NCBI GenBank assembly: GCA_002151545.1
Contig: CP021237.1
Coordinates: 5,332,001-5,396,000 of the forward strand
Direction of reading: 5' to 3'
Length of the DNA: 64,000 nucleotides
Source of the DNA: Sphingobacteriaceae bacterium GW460-11-11-14-LB5
GTDB taxonomy: Bacteria > Bacteroidota > Bacteroidia > Sphingobacteriales > Sphingobacteriaceae
Numbering within the stretch: the stretch's first letter is position 1; each line of letters opens with the position of its first letter. This document shows, one piece after another, positions 15,741 to 24,466 of this stretch. The notes under the pieces are model-generated. The model made no database searches. It saw only the letters and a program-made list of their open reading frames with translations, and was not told the origin of the DNA. Position numbers and translations under genes: made by a program.

Positions 15741-16133
15741 ATGTCACAGGTACTTTTTTTAAGCGATCCATCTCAGTCTGATGTCAAACCGATTTTGGGC
15801 ATGGCAAACGAACTGATTACCCGGGGGGAGAAGGTAACTTTCTTTAGCTCGGATGAGTTTAAAGCCCCTATAGAACAAATTGGTGCAGACTTTAAAGCCT
15901 ACAACAAAGAACTGAATATTTTTCAGGGGAAAAAGGCTATTGATGAAGAAGAGAAACCTAAATCGGGATTGATCAGCGCACTTCTTGAGCCCATGAAATT
16001 TATCGATGATATTTTGGTTCAGATAAGGGGTTTAAAATTTGACTATGCCGTTTTCTCGCCGGCATATCCCTACGCAAATATCATCACGCAGCTGTTGGGT
16101 ATCCCTAAAACGGAGCAGGCAGTTTACAACTAA
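15741..16133 (+). pseudogene. Truncated glycosyltransferase (MGT/UGT-like N-terminal domain only)
   Basis: The 130 residues match the N-terminal acceptor-binding half of GT-B family 1 glycosyltransferases. They show VLFLSDPSQSDVKPILGMAN (a variant of the usual GHVNPTLGLA pattern), ELITRGEKVTFFSSDEF and a later FDYAVFSPAYPYANIIT followed by LLGIPK. Full-length relatives are close to 390-400 residues, and the nucleotide-sugar-binding C-terminal half is absent. After the stop at 16133 no frame continues the domain before Hsp20 starts at 16189. It is therefore a 3'-deleted remnant or a stand-alone N-domain. It cannot be an ordinary transferase. Confidence 0.65.
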
Positions 16134-16188
16134 TATTGGCTTAAGCCGATGAATTAATAAAATAAAATAACAATTAAAATTAAATAAA

Positions 16189-16641
16189 ATGTACAACGAA
16201 CATAGATGCCATTCGGGCAAGATGCATGGTCGCTTCGGCGCAGGAGAGGGAAGATTTGGAAGACACTTTGGTGGTCCTTTCGGTCACCATAAACACGGTA
16301 TGTTTAACCAGGGCTTTAGAAAAGTGCCTGTAAACATAGAAGAAACAGAAAGCAGCTTTATTATTGAGCTTTTTGCACCGGCTTTGGTTAAAGAGAACTT
16401 AAAAGTGACTACCAAAGACGATGTATTAACCGTTTCTTACCAAGCGAAAGAAGAAGCCGATTCAGCTAAAAAGTATAGCCGTAGAGAATATAGCAACGGC
16501 ACTTTCGAAAGGGCTTTTGGCTTAAACGGAAAGGTTTTAGCAGAAAATATTTCAGCCAGTTATGCTGATGGAATTTTGAAGGTTACACTACCTAAAAACC
16601 CTGAAACGAATACACCAGAGAAAGATATTCTGGTAGACTAA
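16189..16641 (+). CDS. Hsp20/alpha-crystallin family small heat-shock protein
   Basis: ATP-independent holdase chaperone that binds unfolding proteins. The 150-residue protein has a Gly/His/Phe-rich N-terminal arm (residues 1-45, FGAGEGRFGRHFGG), then the alpha-crystallin domain (about 46-140), where ETESSFIIELFAPALVKENL opens the fold and the family signature appears as ADGILKVTLPK near 124. The His-rich arm is longer and more glycine-rich than in many bacterial Hsp20s and matches the His-rich small proteins upstream. It lies 55 bases after the truncated glycosyltransferase. Confidence 0.92.
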   Translation: MYNEHRCHSGKMHGRFGAGEGRFGRHFGGPFGHHKHGMFNQGFRKVPVNIEETESSFIIELFAPALVKENLKVTTKDDVLTVSYQAKEEADSAKKYSRREYSNGTFERAFGLNGKVLAENISASYADGILKVTLPKNPETNTPEKDILVD

Positions 16642-16662
16642 GTTTCGTCTATTATAATTTCC

Positions 16663-16699
16663 AGGCCCCGATTGTTTTAAAGCAGTTGGGGCTATTTTA
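16663..16699 (+). terminator. Possible terminator after Hsp20
   Basis: AGGCCCCGATTG and CAGTTGGGGCT form an imperfect stem with an 8-base loop, followed by ATTTTATTT. The T run is interrupted, so strength is uncertain. Confidence 0.5.
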
Positions 16700-16827
16700 T
16701 TTAATTTCAACAGGCAGGAATACATTCGATATTGCTTTTCATATTACCAGGCAAAGGGATATTGAAATGCAGTTTGCTATTAGCGGTATTTTAAGGTACT
16801 TTTGCTAAAAGACATAAACACAATAGA

Positions 16828-18048
16828 TTGAATTTTAACGACTTTAATTTTAACCCCGATTTATACGAAGGTTTAATGGCCATGGGGTATAAAAGCGCTA
16901 CTCCAATACAAGAACAAGCCATCCCGGTAATTTTAGATAATCATGATCTGATTGCCTGCGCGCAAACCGGTACCGGAAAAACAGCCAGCTATTTATTACC
17001 CGTAATGGATAAAATTAGCAAAGCGGCTGACAGACATAACAATACCTTGATCCTGGCTCCAACACGTGAGCTTGCGCAACAGATTGATTTACAGGTAGAG
17101 GCGCTGGCTTATTTTACCAATATCAGTTCATTAGCAGTTTACGGCGGCGGAGATGGTATTGCCTATGAACAGCAAAAACGTTCTATGCGCGAAGGCGTAG
17201 ATATTATTATTGCTACTCCGGGCAGGCTAATGGCACATTTATCTTCAGGCGTGCTAAAACTGGAACATTTGCAGCATTTGATTTTAGATGAAGCCGATAG
17301 GATGTTGGATATGGGTTTTTACGACGATATTATCCGCATTATTAGCTACCTGCCAAAGAAAAGGCAAACGCTTTTATTCTCCGCTACAATGGCACCGAAA
17401 ATAAGGACTATGGCGGGCAAGATTTTGCACGAACCGAAGCAGATTACCATTTCAATTGCTAAACCTGCTGAAGGAATAGATCAACAGGCCTATAATATTC
17501 ATGATCAGCAGAAACAGGCTTTATTAACCGATATTTTTAAAAGCGGACAATATAAAAGCAGCATTATTTTTGTTTCGACCAAGGATAAAGTAAAAGCTTT
17601 ATTTAAAACTTTTAAAGGATTAGGCATCAAAGCCGAAGCTTTTCACTCCGATTTGGGGCAGAAAGAACGCGAAGATATTTTACTGGCTTTTAAAAACCGC
17701 AGGTTGCCAATTTTAATTGGAACGGATGTATTATCCCGCGGAATCGATGTAGAGGGAATCGACCTGGTCATCAATTATGATGTTCCCGGCGATCCGGCCG
17801 ATTATGTACACAGGATTGGTCGTACCGCAAGAGCTGCAACCAAAGGAACAGCTATTACATTGGTTAACGGAAGAGATAAACGTAAATTCGATAACATTGA
17901 AAAGTTAATTGAGAAGGAAGTTCCCCGGATGCCATTGCCAGAAAGTATAGCTGCAATGGAAATTACACATGTGGAGGAAAAAAAACCGCAGCATAAAGGC
18001 AAGAAAAAGGTTTGGCACAAAAAGAAAAAACCAAAACCTTCTGCTTAA
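16828..18048 (+). CDS. DEAD-box ATP-dependent RNA helicase, RhlE-type
   Basis: RNA helicase for ribosome assembly or mRNA turnover. The 406-residue protein has the full motif set: a Q motif (GYKSATPIQEQAIP), motif I AQTGTGKT (about 49-56), Ia PTRELAQQ, II DEAD (about 154-157), III SAT, IV in the second RecA domain, V GTDVLSRGIDV, and VI HRIGRTARA. A short basic tail (KGKKKVWHKKKKPKPS) follows. The start is a TTG at 16828: a stop lies in frame at 16792 and no ATG or GTG intervenes, and the residues after it are the usual NFNDFN start of this family. The RhlE assignment is by motif and short tail; DbpA or SrmB are less likely. Confidence 0.92.
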   Translation: MNFNDFNFNPDLYEGLMAMGYKSATPIQEQAIPVILDNHDLIACAQTGTGKTASYLLPVMDKISKAADRHNNTLILAPTRELAQQIDLQVEALAYFTNISSLAVYGGGDGIAYEQQKRSMREGVDIIIATPGRLMAHLSSGVLKLEHLQHLILDEADRMLDMGFYDDIIRIISYLPKKRQTLLFSATMAPKIRTMAGKILHEPKQITISIAKPAEGIDQQAYNIHDQQKQALLTDIFKSGQYKSSIIFVSTKDKVKALFKTFKGLGIKAEAFHSDLGQKEREDILLAFKNRRLPILIGTDVLSRGIDVEGIDLVINYDVPGDPADYVHRIGRTARAATKGTAITLVNGRDKRKFDNIEKLIEKEVPRMPLPESIAAMEITHVEEKKPQHKGKKKVWHKKKKPKPSA

Positions 18049-18197
18049 AAATGTAAAATGTAATATGGATGATTGATCTAGCGATAGGAGATTCATCCAT
18101 TTGCTTTTAACCTGTGCTCCATCATTGATTTTTGCTTTGTGATGTTTAACGAACATTTATCGAGTTCAAGTTTTTAGATTAATTCCGAGCTATTCAA

Positions 18198-19109
18198 ATG
18201 GCAAACTTCATTCTTATCGGTTTATGCATTGTGGCGGGGATTCTTTTCAGAAAAAGTAAATCGCTTCCCAAAGATGCACACAAAGGCATTAACGCTTGGA
18301 TTATCTACATTGCGCTGCCAGCAGTTTCGTTTAAATATCTGCCACATATTACCTGGACTAAAGACCTATTGTTTCCAGCACTGGCACCAATTTGTATCTG
18401 GCTATTTGGCTGGTTGTTTATCACGCTTTATAGCCGCATCCAGAATATGAGTAAAGCCACTTCAGGCGGCTTAAAACTAACCAGTTCTTTAAGTAATACT
18501 TCATTTGTAGGTTTCCCGTTAATTGTGGCCTATTTTAGTGAAAAAGAACTGGCTGTAGCCATAATCTGCGATCAGGTTACCTTTACGCTTTTGTCTACCA
18601 TTGGCATTATTGTAGCCATCCGCTCATCACAGCATCAAAAGTTAAGCCCGAAACTGGTGCTGAAAAAAGTATTAACCTTTCCGCCGCTTATTGGTTGCGT
18701 TTTGGCGCTAAGCCTCCCACATTTTATTAATCTTTCTTCACTTGATCCGTTATTCGAGAAACTGGCTGGTACGGTTGGGCCGCTGGCGCTGTTTTCAATC
18801 GGTTTACAGCTAAAATTTGGCGGTTGGTTCAGTGAACTAAAACACATCAGTTTTGCTTTATTATACAAACTGATATTAGCGCCACTGGTTGTTTTGCTTC
18901 TGGCACTTGTTTTAGGTATGAATGGCATGATAACCAAAATAACCATTTTCGAAATGGCTATGCCAACGCTATTAACTGCAGGTGTGGTAGCCGATCAGTA
19001 TAATCTTAACCCTAAGCTTTCTAATCTGGTTGTTGGGATCGGGATTTTATTGTCTTTTATGACCACGGGTTTATGGTGGCTGGTATTGACCTACTCGGGT
19101 TTAGTTTAA
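18198..19109 (+). CDS. AEC-family transporter (auxin efflux carrier-like)
   Basis: Inner-membrane carrier of the AEC family, whose bacterial members move malate, malonate or other organic acids. The 303-residue protein has about ten hydrophobic helices, with the conserved SNTSFVGFPLIVAYF around residues 96-110 and PTLLTAGVVADQYNL near 256-270. Length is normal. Neighbouring genes give no hint of substrate. A 337-base gap with a repeat follows. Confidence 0.88.
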   Translation: MANFILIGLCIVAGILFRKSKSLPKDAHKGINAWIIYIALPAVSFKYLPHITWTKDLLFPALAPICIWLFGWLFITLYSRIQNMSKATSGGLKLTSSLSNTSFVGFPLIVAYFSEKELAVAIICDQVTFTLLSTIGIIVAIRSSQHQKLSPKLVLKKVLTFPPLIGCVLALSLPHFINLSSLDPLFEKLAGTVGPLALFSIGLQLKFGGWFSELKHISFALLYKLILAPLVVLLLALVLGMNGMITKITIFEMAMPTLLTAGVVADQYNLNPKLSNLVVGIGILLSFMTTGLWWLVLTYSGLV

Positions 19110-19220
19110 TTTATCCCGTTTTTAACCACAAAGTACGCGAGCGCAGAGGAAGTCTTATGCGCTTAGTTTGATTAACATTTACCCCCCGTGATCAATTTTA
19201 ACACAATTTCTTACCACGAT

Positions 19221-19348
19221 CGTCATGCTGAACTCGTTTCAGTATCTTTCTTGCTAGGATAGGCCCTGAAATAAATTACCTTCGGTGAGCTCGCTTAAAG
19301 CTCGGGTTACTGCGTAGCTTTCCGCTGCGCTACAGGTCAGGGTGACGA
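19221..19348. repeat. Intergenic repeat, family E (long copy)
   Basis: The stretch begins CGTCATGCTGAACTCGTTTC and ends GGTCAGGGTGACGACC, so its outer ends (CGTCATGCTGA / TCAGGGTGACGA) are roughly reverse-complementary. Shorter relatives lie at 15060-15085, 42384-42410 and 55161-55277. Nothing coding is visible in the gap 19110-19446. Confidence 0.6.
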
Positions 19349-19396
19349 CCATTAGGTCTTGCGAAAACCTTCGTGTTCTTTGCGGTTAAACCCAAC

Positions 19397-19426
19397 AAAA
19401 AAGCCGCAAAATTTCTTCTGCGGCTT
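19397..19426 (-). terminator. Rho-independent terminator for the C1 peptidase gene
   Basis: On the minus strand AAGCCGCA (19426-19419) pairs with TGCGGCTT (19408-19401) and is followed by a T run (bases 19400-19395 are A on the plus strand). It lies 20 bases past the stop. Confidence 0.88.
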
Positions 19427-19446
19427 CCTGAATAATTTAGGTTTAA

Positions 19447-20640
19447 TTACAACGCTAATTTTTTAGAAATTGCAGCTGGAATCCCTGCTTTGTTTAATAA
19501 TATTGCGGTTGTTTTATATTTTACATAGTTTTTCGTTACGTATAAATATCCTTTATAATCGTTGCTTGCTCCCCAGGAGTTTTTAACGATATAATATTCT
19601 TTACCGGTTTGATCTTTGGCTAAACCCACAATGTGCATCCCATGATCATCAGTAGTTTGATAGTTGTCGAAAGCAAGCTGACGGTTCTCCTGGGTAATTT
19701 CCATCTCTGGCTGCGGGCCGTTAAACATATCTGCTTTTTGTTTAGCTGTCATATCAGCGAAAGGTGTTTGCGGAACAAAAGCCACACCGTTTTTCCAGCT
19801 GAAGTTTTTTTCGCTTACATCTGTAGCCCAGGCAACAGTATAACCACCTTTTAAAGCGTTATCAATAATGTCGGTTAACTCATTCACTTTAACATTATAA
19901 ACCTGATCAAAAGACCAGTTATCAGGCACTAACAAAGTAAATTTACTATAGAAAGGATGATCATTAAACGATGAAAGTTCTACATAGTTGTCGGCATTTA
20001 AACCTACCACTTCCTGAGCAAAAGTTTTTGGTGTGTATTTTTTGCCATTGTAGGTAAAGTTTTCGGGTACAGCGCCTAAATAAGCGTCAATTACACCGGT
20101 ATAAGCTTTTAACCAGTTTGGCGTTAACTCGCCATTTGCATTCTTTACAACAGCTTCTAAAACACCTTTTTCGATATCGCCAAGTTCTGCAGTTTTATTA
20201 ATTTTAGTGCCGTAATTTAATCCGGTGTATACTTCCTGTGGAACCGCACCATATTTTCTGTACATGTTGATTACATCGTGCAAAGCACCACCATCGCCTA
20301 ATGAAACTGCACCATGCATACGCACGTAATTTTTACCTTTTTCTACATAAGCATTGCGGGCCGAAAAAAGTTGAGATAAGGTTACGGGTTGTTTCCCCGC
20401 TTTAATCATTTCTGATTCTAAAAATGAGTTGGTAGAATAACTCCAGCAAGTACCTGAAGAACCCTGGTTTTGAACTGGTGTATTGGCCAGGTTAATCACT
20501 TCGGTGAACTTAAAAGAAGCAGCACTGTTTTCGCTTTGGTTGTTTTTTAAAGAATTAACGAGATTGTCTTGAGCATAAGTCGCGGATATAGATAACGACA
20601 AAGCCAAACCAATCACACTGATTTTTGTGTAGTTGATCAT
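19447..20640 (-). CDS. C1-family (papain-like) cysteine peptidase, bleomycin-hydrolase type, secreted
   Basis: The 397-residue protein has a Sec signal peptide (1-23, ending ATYAQ) and a peptidase C1B-like domain. The catalytic triad is visible: Cys65 in QNQGSSGTCWSYS, His336 in DDHGMHIVG and Asn354 in VKNSWG. The Gln of the oxyanion hole is in the same QNQG segment. The size and C-terminal KNSWG-Y-YV layout fit the aminopeptidase C/bleomycin hydrolase group. Unlike the cytoplasmic enzymes, this one is exported, a form common in Bacteroidota. It probably acts as an envelope or secreted aminopeptidase. It is monocistronic with its own terminator. Confidence 0.9.
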   Translation of the reverse strand: MINYTKISVIGLALSLSISATYAQDNLVNSLKNNQSENSAASFKFTEVINLANTPVQNQGSSGTCWSYSTNSFLESEMIKAGKQPVTLSQLFSARNAYVEKGKNYVRMHGAVSLGDGGALHDVINMYRKYGAVPQEVYTGLNYGTKINKTAELGDIEKGVLEAVVKNANGELTPNWLKAYTGVIDAYLGAVPENFTYNGKKYTPKTFAQEVVGLNADNYVELSSFNDHPFYSKFTLLVPDNWSFDQVYNVKVNELTDIIDNALKGGYTVAWATDVSEKNFSWKNGVAFVPQTPFADMTAKQKADMFNGPQPEMEITQENRQLAFDNYQTTDDHGMHIVGLAKDQTGKEYYIVKNSWGASNDYKGYLYVTKNYVKYKTTAILLNKAGIPAAISKKLAL

Positions 20641-20751
20641 TTTTTTATGAATAATTAATAATTCAGCGAATGTAAAAATACTTGTTCATTTGACACCAGA
20701 AAGTTTGTAATAAATCGATAACATTTATCATTTTATTGCAACAATGTTGAA

Positions 20752-22179
20752 TTAACATTCTGGCAAACTGATTGGAATATTGGTTGCCAAGCCTCCATCA
20801 GATGTTTCTTTGTATTTGGCATTCATATCGAGGGCGGTTTCCCACATGGTATTTACCACTGCATCTAAGCTTACTTTTGCCTTATCGGGATTGCTTTGCA
20901 GGGCGAGCTGACTAGCGGTGATGGCTTTAATGGCGCCCATGGTGTTTCTTTCGATACAAGGGATCTGTACCAGGCCTCCAATCGGATCGCAGGTGAGGCC
21001 CAGGTGATGTTCCATGGCAATTTCTGCTGCCATTAAAACCTGCCTTTGCGAACCGCCCAAACACTCTGTCAGCGCTGCCGCAGCCATGGCTGAGGAAACG
21101 CCAATTTCGGCCTGACAGCCGCCCATAGCAGCTGAAATTGTTGCTCCTTTTTTGAAAATACTGCCTATTTCTGAAGCGCAGGCAATAAACTGCATGATTT
21201 TTTCTTCGCTGTAACCATCGCAAAAGGTAATAAAATATTGTAGTACGGCTGGAATTACTCCCGCAGCACCATTGGTAGGGGCGGTTACCACGCGACCAAA
21301 TGATGCATTTTCTTCGTTAACGGCTAGTGCAAAACAGCTTACCCAGTCTAAAGTATAATTAAAACCATTTCCACCTTTTCTAATGGCTTCTACCCAGCTA
21401 TTGTAATCTGAATATTCACTTTTGCCAATTAATCGTTTATTTAGCGGAAATGCCCTTCGCGCCACATTTAACCCGCCGGGTAAAAAACCTGTGGTATGAC
21501 ATCCGCGATAAATACAATCGCTCATTACCGCAAAATGTTGTAAGATGCCTTTTTTGGTCTCCGCTTCAGTACGCCAGGCCAATTCATTTTCCATTACGAT
21601 TTCGCTCACCTTTAAGCCGGTAGATAAACACCAGTGTAAAAGGTCTTTTGCTTTTTCTACAGGAAAAGGAAGGTCTACCTGTGGTTTTTTACTGTTGTCT
21701 TCTCCTTCTTTAACCACAAAACCACCACCAATAGAGTAGTAGGTTTCTGAAAATGCTTTTCCGCCCTTTAAAAATGCCTGAAAAGTAACCGCATTTGGGT
21801 GGAAGGGCAAACTTTCGGCAAAAAGAAAAAGTAGGTCATTATCGTAATCAAAATCAATGATTAAATGACCAGCAAGATTTAATTTCTGATCTCTTTGGAT
21901 GCTTTCGAAAGTAGGTGTAACGGCATCCACATCAAAAGTTACCGGATCGGCACCTGTTAAACCGAGTAGGATAGCGACATCAGTTCCGTGGCCTTTACCT
22001 GTTTTGGCAAGTGAACCATAAAGCAATATTTTTATCCCTTCAATTTCATCAATCAAATGGTTTTGAGCAAGCGAAGCTGTAAACTGTTGTGCAGCCCGCC
22101 ATGGACCTAAGGTATGTGAGCTGGATGGGCCTATGCCTATTTTAAAAATATCGAAAACTGAAATCTGTTCCTTGATCAT
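20752..22179 (-). CDS. sdaA: L-serine ammonia-lyase (iron-sulfur, single chain)
   Basis: Converts L-serine to pyruvate and ammonia. The 475-residue single chain contains the beta domain at the N terminus (KIGIGPSSSHTLGPWRAA, residues about 12-29) and the alpha domain at the C terminus. The cluster-binding cysteines are in AAMGGCQAEIG (about 352-362) and in CDPIGGLVQIPCIERNTMG (about 397-415). Substrate-binding SSSHT and PTNGAAGVIPAV are intact. Length equals E. coli SdaA/SdaB. No partner gene is adjacent; the C1 peptidase downstream is 111 bases away. Confidence 0.95.
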   Translation of the reverse strand: MIKEQISVFDIFKIGIGPSSSHTLGPWRAAQQFTASLAQNHLIDEIEGIKILLYGSLAKTGKGHGTDVAILLGLTGADPVTFDVDAVTPTFESIQRDQKLNLAGHLIIDFDYDNDLLFLFAESLPFHPNAVTFQAFLKGGKAFSETYYSIGGGFVVKEGEDNSKKPQVDLPFPVEKAKDLLHWCLSTGLKVSEIVMENELAWRTEAETKKGILQHFAVMSDCIYRGCHTTGFLPGGLNVARRAFPLNKRLIGKSEYSDYNSWVEAIRKGGNGFNYTLDWVSCFALAVNEENASFGRVVTAPTNGAAGVIPAVLQYFITFCDGYSEEKIMQFIACASEIGSIFKKGATISAAMGGCQAEIGVSSAMAAAALTECLGGSQRQVLMAAEIAMEHHLGLTCDPIGGLVQIPCIERNTMGAIKAITASQLALQSNPDKAKVSLDAVVNTMWETALDMNAKYKETSDGGLATNIPISLPEC

Positions 22180-22288
22180 TATGAATATAGTTATACAAAG
22201 CTATGATTGTTTTATGATTTTGGATGAATTAATTTTGGCCGAAGATGAAAATATTTTACCTTAGAAATATCTGATATCAACGCTCATA

Positions 22289-22780
22289 ATGAATTTCAAT
22301 AAGTATTACCAAACCATTAATTTGGATGACTGCCGTGCAACTACAGTCAAGAGATTTGCCAATTACCTTATCGATTTAGTTGTTTGCTATATCATCGCCT
22401 TTGGTGTTGCCATCACGCTAAGGTTTATCAGTCCAGAACTTTTAAATGGTTTTGATGAATTATCAATCCGCTTGATTTTCCTGTTGATTTATGGCCTTGT
22501 GATGTTTATGACGGAGGCCATGTTTAATGGAAGATCATTAGGAAAATTAATTACAGGAACAAGGGCAGTAGATGCAAATGGTAATGACATCACTCTTCAA
22601 AAGGCATTTATACGGAATATAGTAAGGGCCATCCCTTTCATCGCCTTTAGTGCATTGGGCCGCCCTTGTGCACCATGGCACGACAACTGGTCAAACACGA
22701 TTGTGATTGAAGAGAAAAAAGTAGCACTACAGCAACAGAAAGTAGATTTGTTTGCTACGGTTAAAAATCAAACTCTATAA
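22289..22780 (+). CDS. RDD-family membrane protein
   Basis: The 163-residue protein has the RDD layout. An N-terminal hydrophobic helix pair (about 28-50 and 63-80) follows a cytoplasmic segment with VKRFANYLIDLVV. A middle segment contains GRSLGKLITGTRAVDANG, the conserved loop of the family, and a third helix has FIRNIVRAIPFIAFSA. The function of most RDD proteins is unknown; some are ion exchangers. The 3' end overlaps the 3' end of the convergent MgtC gene by 20 bases. Confidence 0.85.
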   Translation: MNFNKYYQTINLDDCRATTVKRFANYLIDLVVCYIIAFGVAITLRFISPELLNGFDELSIRLIFLLIYGLVMFMTEAMFNGRSLGKLITGTRAVDANGNDITLQKAFIRNIVRAIPFIAFSALGRPCAPWHDNWSNTIVIEEKKVALQQQKVDLFATVKNQTL

Positions 22781-23420
22781 TATCATCATCTTTAAGCATC
22801 CGCTCCACAAATTTCTGATGGTTTTGCGGGGTACCTGTAGCTGTCCAGTTTCCGGTGATGATATTATCCACCAGTTGGTGTTTCCCACGTTGGGGTTTAA
22901 GTTTGCTTTCGCGGAAAACCTCCTCATAGCTTTCTAAATTGCCGTGTGTATGCTGTTTTTTAACGATACGGTAAACCCTTTTGGTAAAACGACGGTCGCC
23001 AATTTCTTCTAAAAAGGGAAAAATAATCAGCGCCAGTAAAACCACAATGGTAACGCCTATTGCCTGTTCGTAATAACCTGAGCCTACAGCCATTCCGATG
23101 GCGGCAACAATCCAGATAATGCAGGCAGTGGTAAGCCCTTTAACGCGGTTTTCTTCTTTAAAAATTACCCCGGCACCTAAAAAACCTATTCCGGTAACAA
23201 TGTTCGAGGCAATACGATCCTGACTGGTTGGTCCGATTTTGATGGACAGGATGGTAAACAGGGTAGCACCCAAACCAATCATCATCATGGTTTTAAGTCC
23301 GGCAGATTTACTTCTGTACTCGCGTTCGGCACCAATGATGCCACAAAGTAGGGTAGCCAATAAAAATTTATTGATTTCACTCTGTGTAATGAAATGGTTT
23401 TGGTCTATGATTTCGTTCAT
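22761..23420 (-). CDS. MgtC/SapB-family membrane protein
   Basis: The 219-residue protein has the MgtC fold in its first 140 residues: about four to five helices, with LLCGIIGAEREYRSKSAGLK (about 25-44) and NIVTGIGFLGAGVIFKE (about 72-88), both family signatures. The cytoplasmic C-terminal tail is about 75 residues long and ends in an acidic DDDIIEFDF. Family members are linked to magnesium stress or inhibition of ATP synthase, but the role here is unproven. It starts 23 bases after the PorP/SprF stop on the same strand, so it may be read through from that operon. Confidence 0.88.
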   Translation of the reverse strand: MNEIIDQNHFITQSEINKFLLATLLCGIIGAEREYRSKSAGLKTMMMIGLGATLFTILSIKIGPTSQDRIASNIVTGIGFLGAGVIFKEENRVKGLTTACIIWIVAAIGMAVGSGYYEQAIGVTIVVLLALIIFPFLEEIGDRRFTKRVYRIVKKQHTHGNLESYEEVFRESKLKPQRGKHQLVDNIITGNWTATGTPQNHQKFVERMLKDDDIIEFDF

Positions 23421-23443
23421 CGCCTTGAATTATCACAGGCAAA

Positions 23444-24466
23444 TTAATAAAAATCATAACATCTTAGGCCATTTGCCCGGCCACCATTTGAACTATTTGG
23501 AAAATATTTTTCGTAACCCACACCAATTTCGGATGTTCCGCCGGTATTGGTGTAGTTGATTTTAGATGTTGTGGCATCATGACTGATGCCTAACCTGAAT
23601 TTCTCGCCGTTTGTTCTGCGGTTAAATATATCGAAGATTACAGAAAATACAATGGCATCATTCCCGTTCGAATTGCCATCATTTCGGTACCATATGCCTG
23701 CATTTATTCCGGCGTATTTATACTGTGTGCCGACGCTGAATGATTTTACATTGCCCTGTTTGTAGGCAACAATGGAAGGGATCAGGTAACTTCCATCCCG
23801 ATCATACTGGTCAGGGATCAGGGTGAGTTTATAACTTAAATTCCCCGATATGCGCATCGGTAATTTCGCCTGGAAACCGGAGAGCGATTCGTCAGGACGG
23901 TTAAGGTGATGGACAGCAAGCCCCATCATAAATTTTTTATAAACGAGATTGGCTCCTGTATTGGCGTCAAAATAAAAACGGCTATCAACGCTTGGCCGCT
24001 CGGCGCCAGAAATACTGCCCGGAATATAACCGGTATTGATATCGATCTGATCGCCAAAAACAAGTTTATCCCAGTTTAATTTCTGATTGGTGATGCCACC
24101 CTGTAATCCAAAGGAGAGTGCAAAATCATCACCCCCGATAATATAAGCATAACTCAGCGCGATGTTATTCTTTACCAGGTAGGCCGTACCCTCGCTGCTG
24201 CGGTTAAAAATTAAACCGATACCACTGTTAAACTGGTGAAGGTTTAAATCACCAGAAGCACTCATGTAGGAAAAATCGCTGGCTAAACCCGTCCATTGGT
24301 TTCGGTATAAGGCATTAAACCTAATGTCGCCCTCAAACTGACCTGTTAAAGCCGGATTTAAATAAACAGGGGCATTGTAAAACTGCGAATAAATGTGATC
24401 CTGCGCTGAAACGATTAAAGGCAGCACTAACACAAACCAAAATAATATTATCCCTCTCCTCATCAT
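23444..24466 (-). CDS. PorP/SprF-family type IX secretion membrane protein
   Basis: The 340-residue protein (from the Met at 24466) has a signal peptide (MMRRGIILFWFVLVLPLIVS then AQ) and a beta-barrel of the PorP/SprF family. It opens with DHIYSQFYNAPVYLNPALTG, the family's N-terminal signature. The family partners type IX secretion and helps place specific large surface proteins in the outer membrane, as SprF does for SprB in gliding bacteria. The ATG at 24466 overlaps the TGA of the giant upstream gene (ATGA), which argues for translational coupling. It also argues against the longer reading from 24529, which would lie inside that gene. Confidence 0.92.
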   Translation of the reverse strand: MMRRGIILFWFVLVLPLIVSAQDHIYSQFYNAPVYLNPALTGQFEGDIRFNALYRNQWTGLASDFSYMSASGDLNLHQFNSGIGLIFNRSSEGTAYLVKNNIALSYAYIIGGDDFALSFGLQGGITNQKLNWDKLVFGDQIDINTGYIPGSISGAERPSVDSRFYFDANTGANLVYKKFMMGLAVHHLNRPDESLSGFQAKLPMRISGNLSYKLTLIPDQYDRDGSYLIPSIVAYKQGNVKSFSVGTQYKYAGINAGIWYRNDGNSNGNDAIVFSVIFDIFNRRTNGEKFRLGISHDATTSKINYTNTGGTSEIGVGYEKYFPNSSNGGRANGLRCYDFY

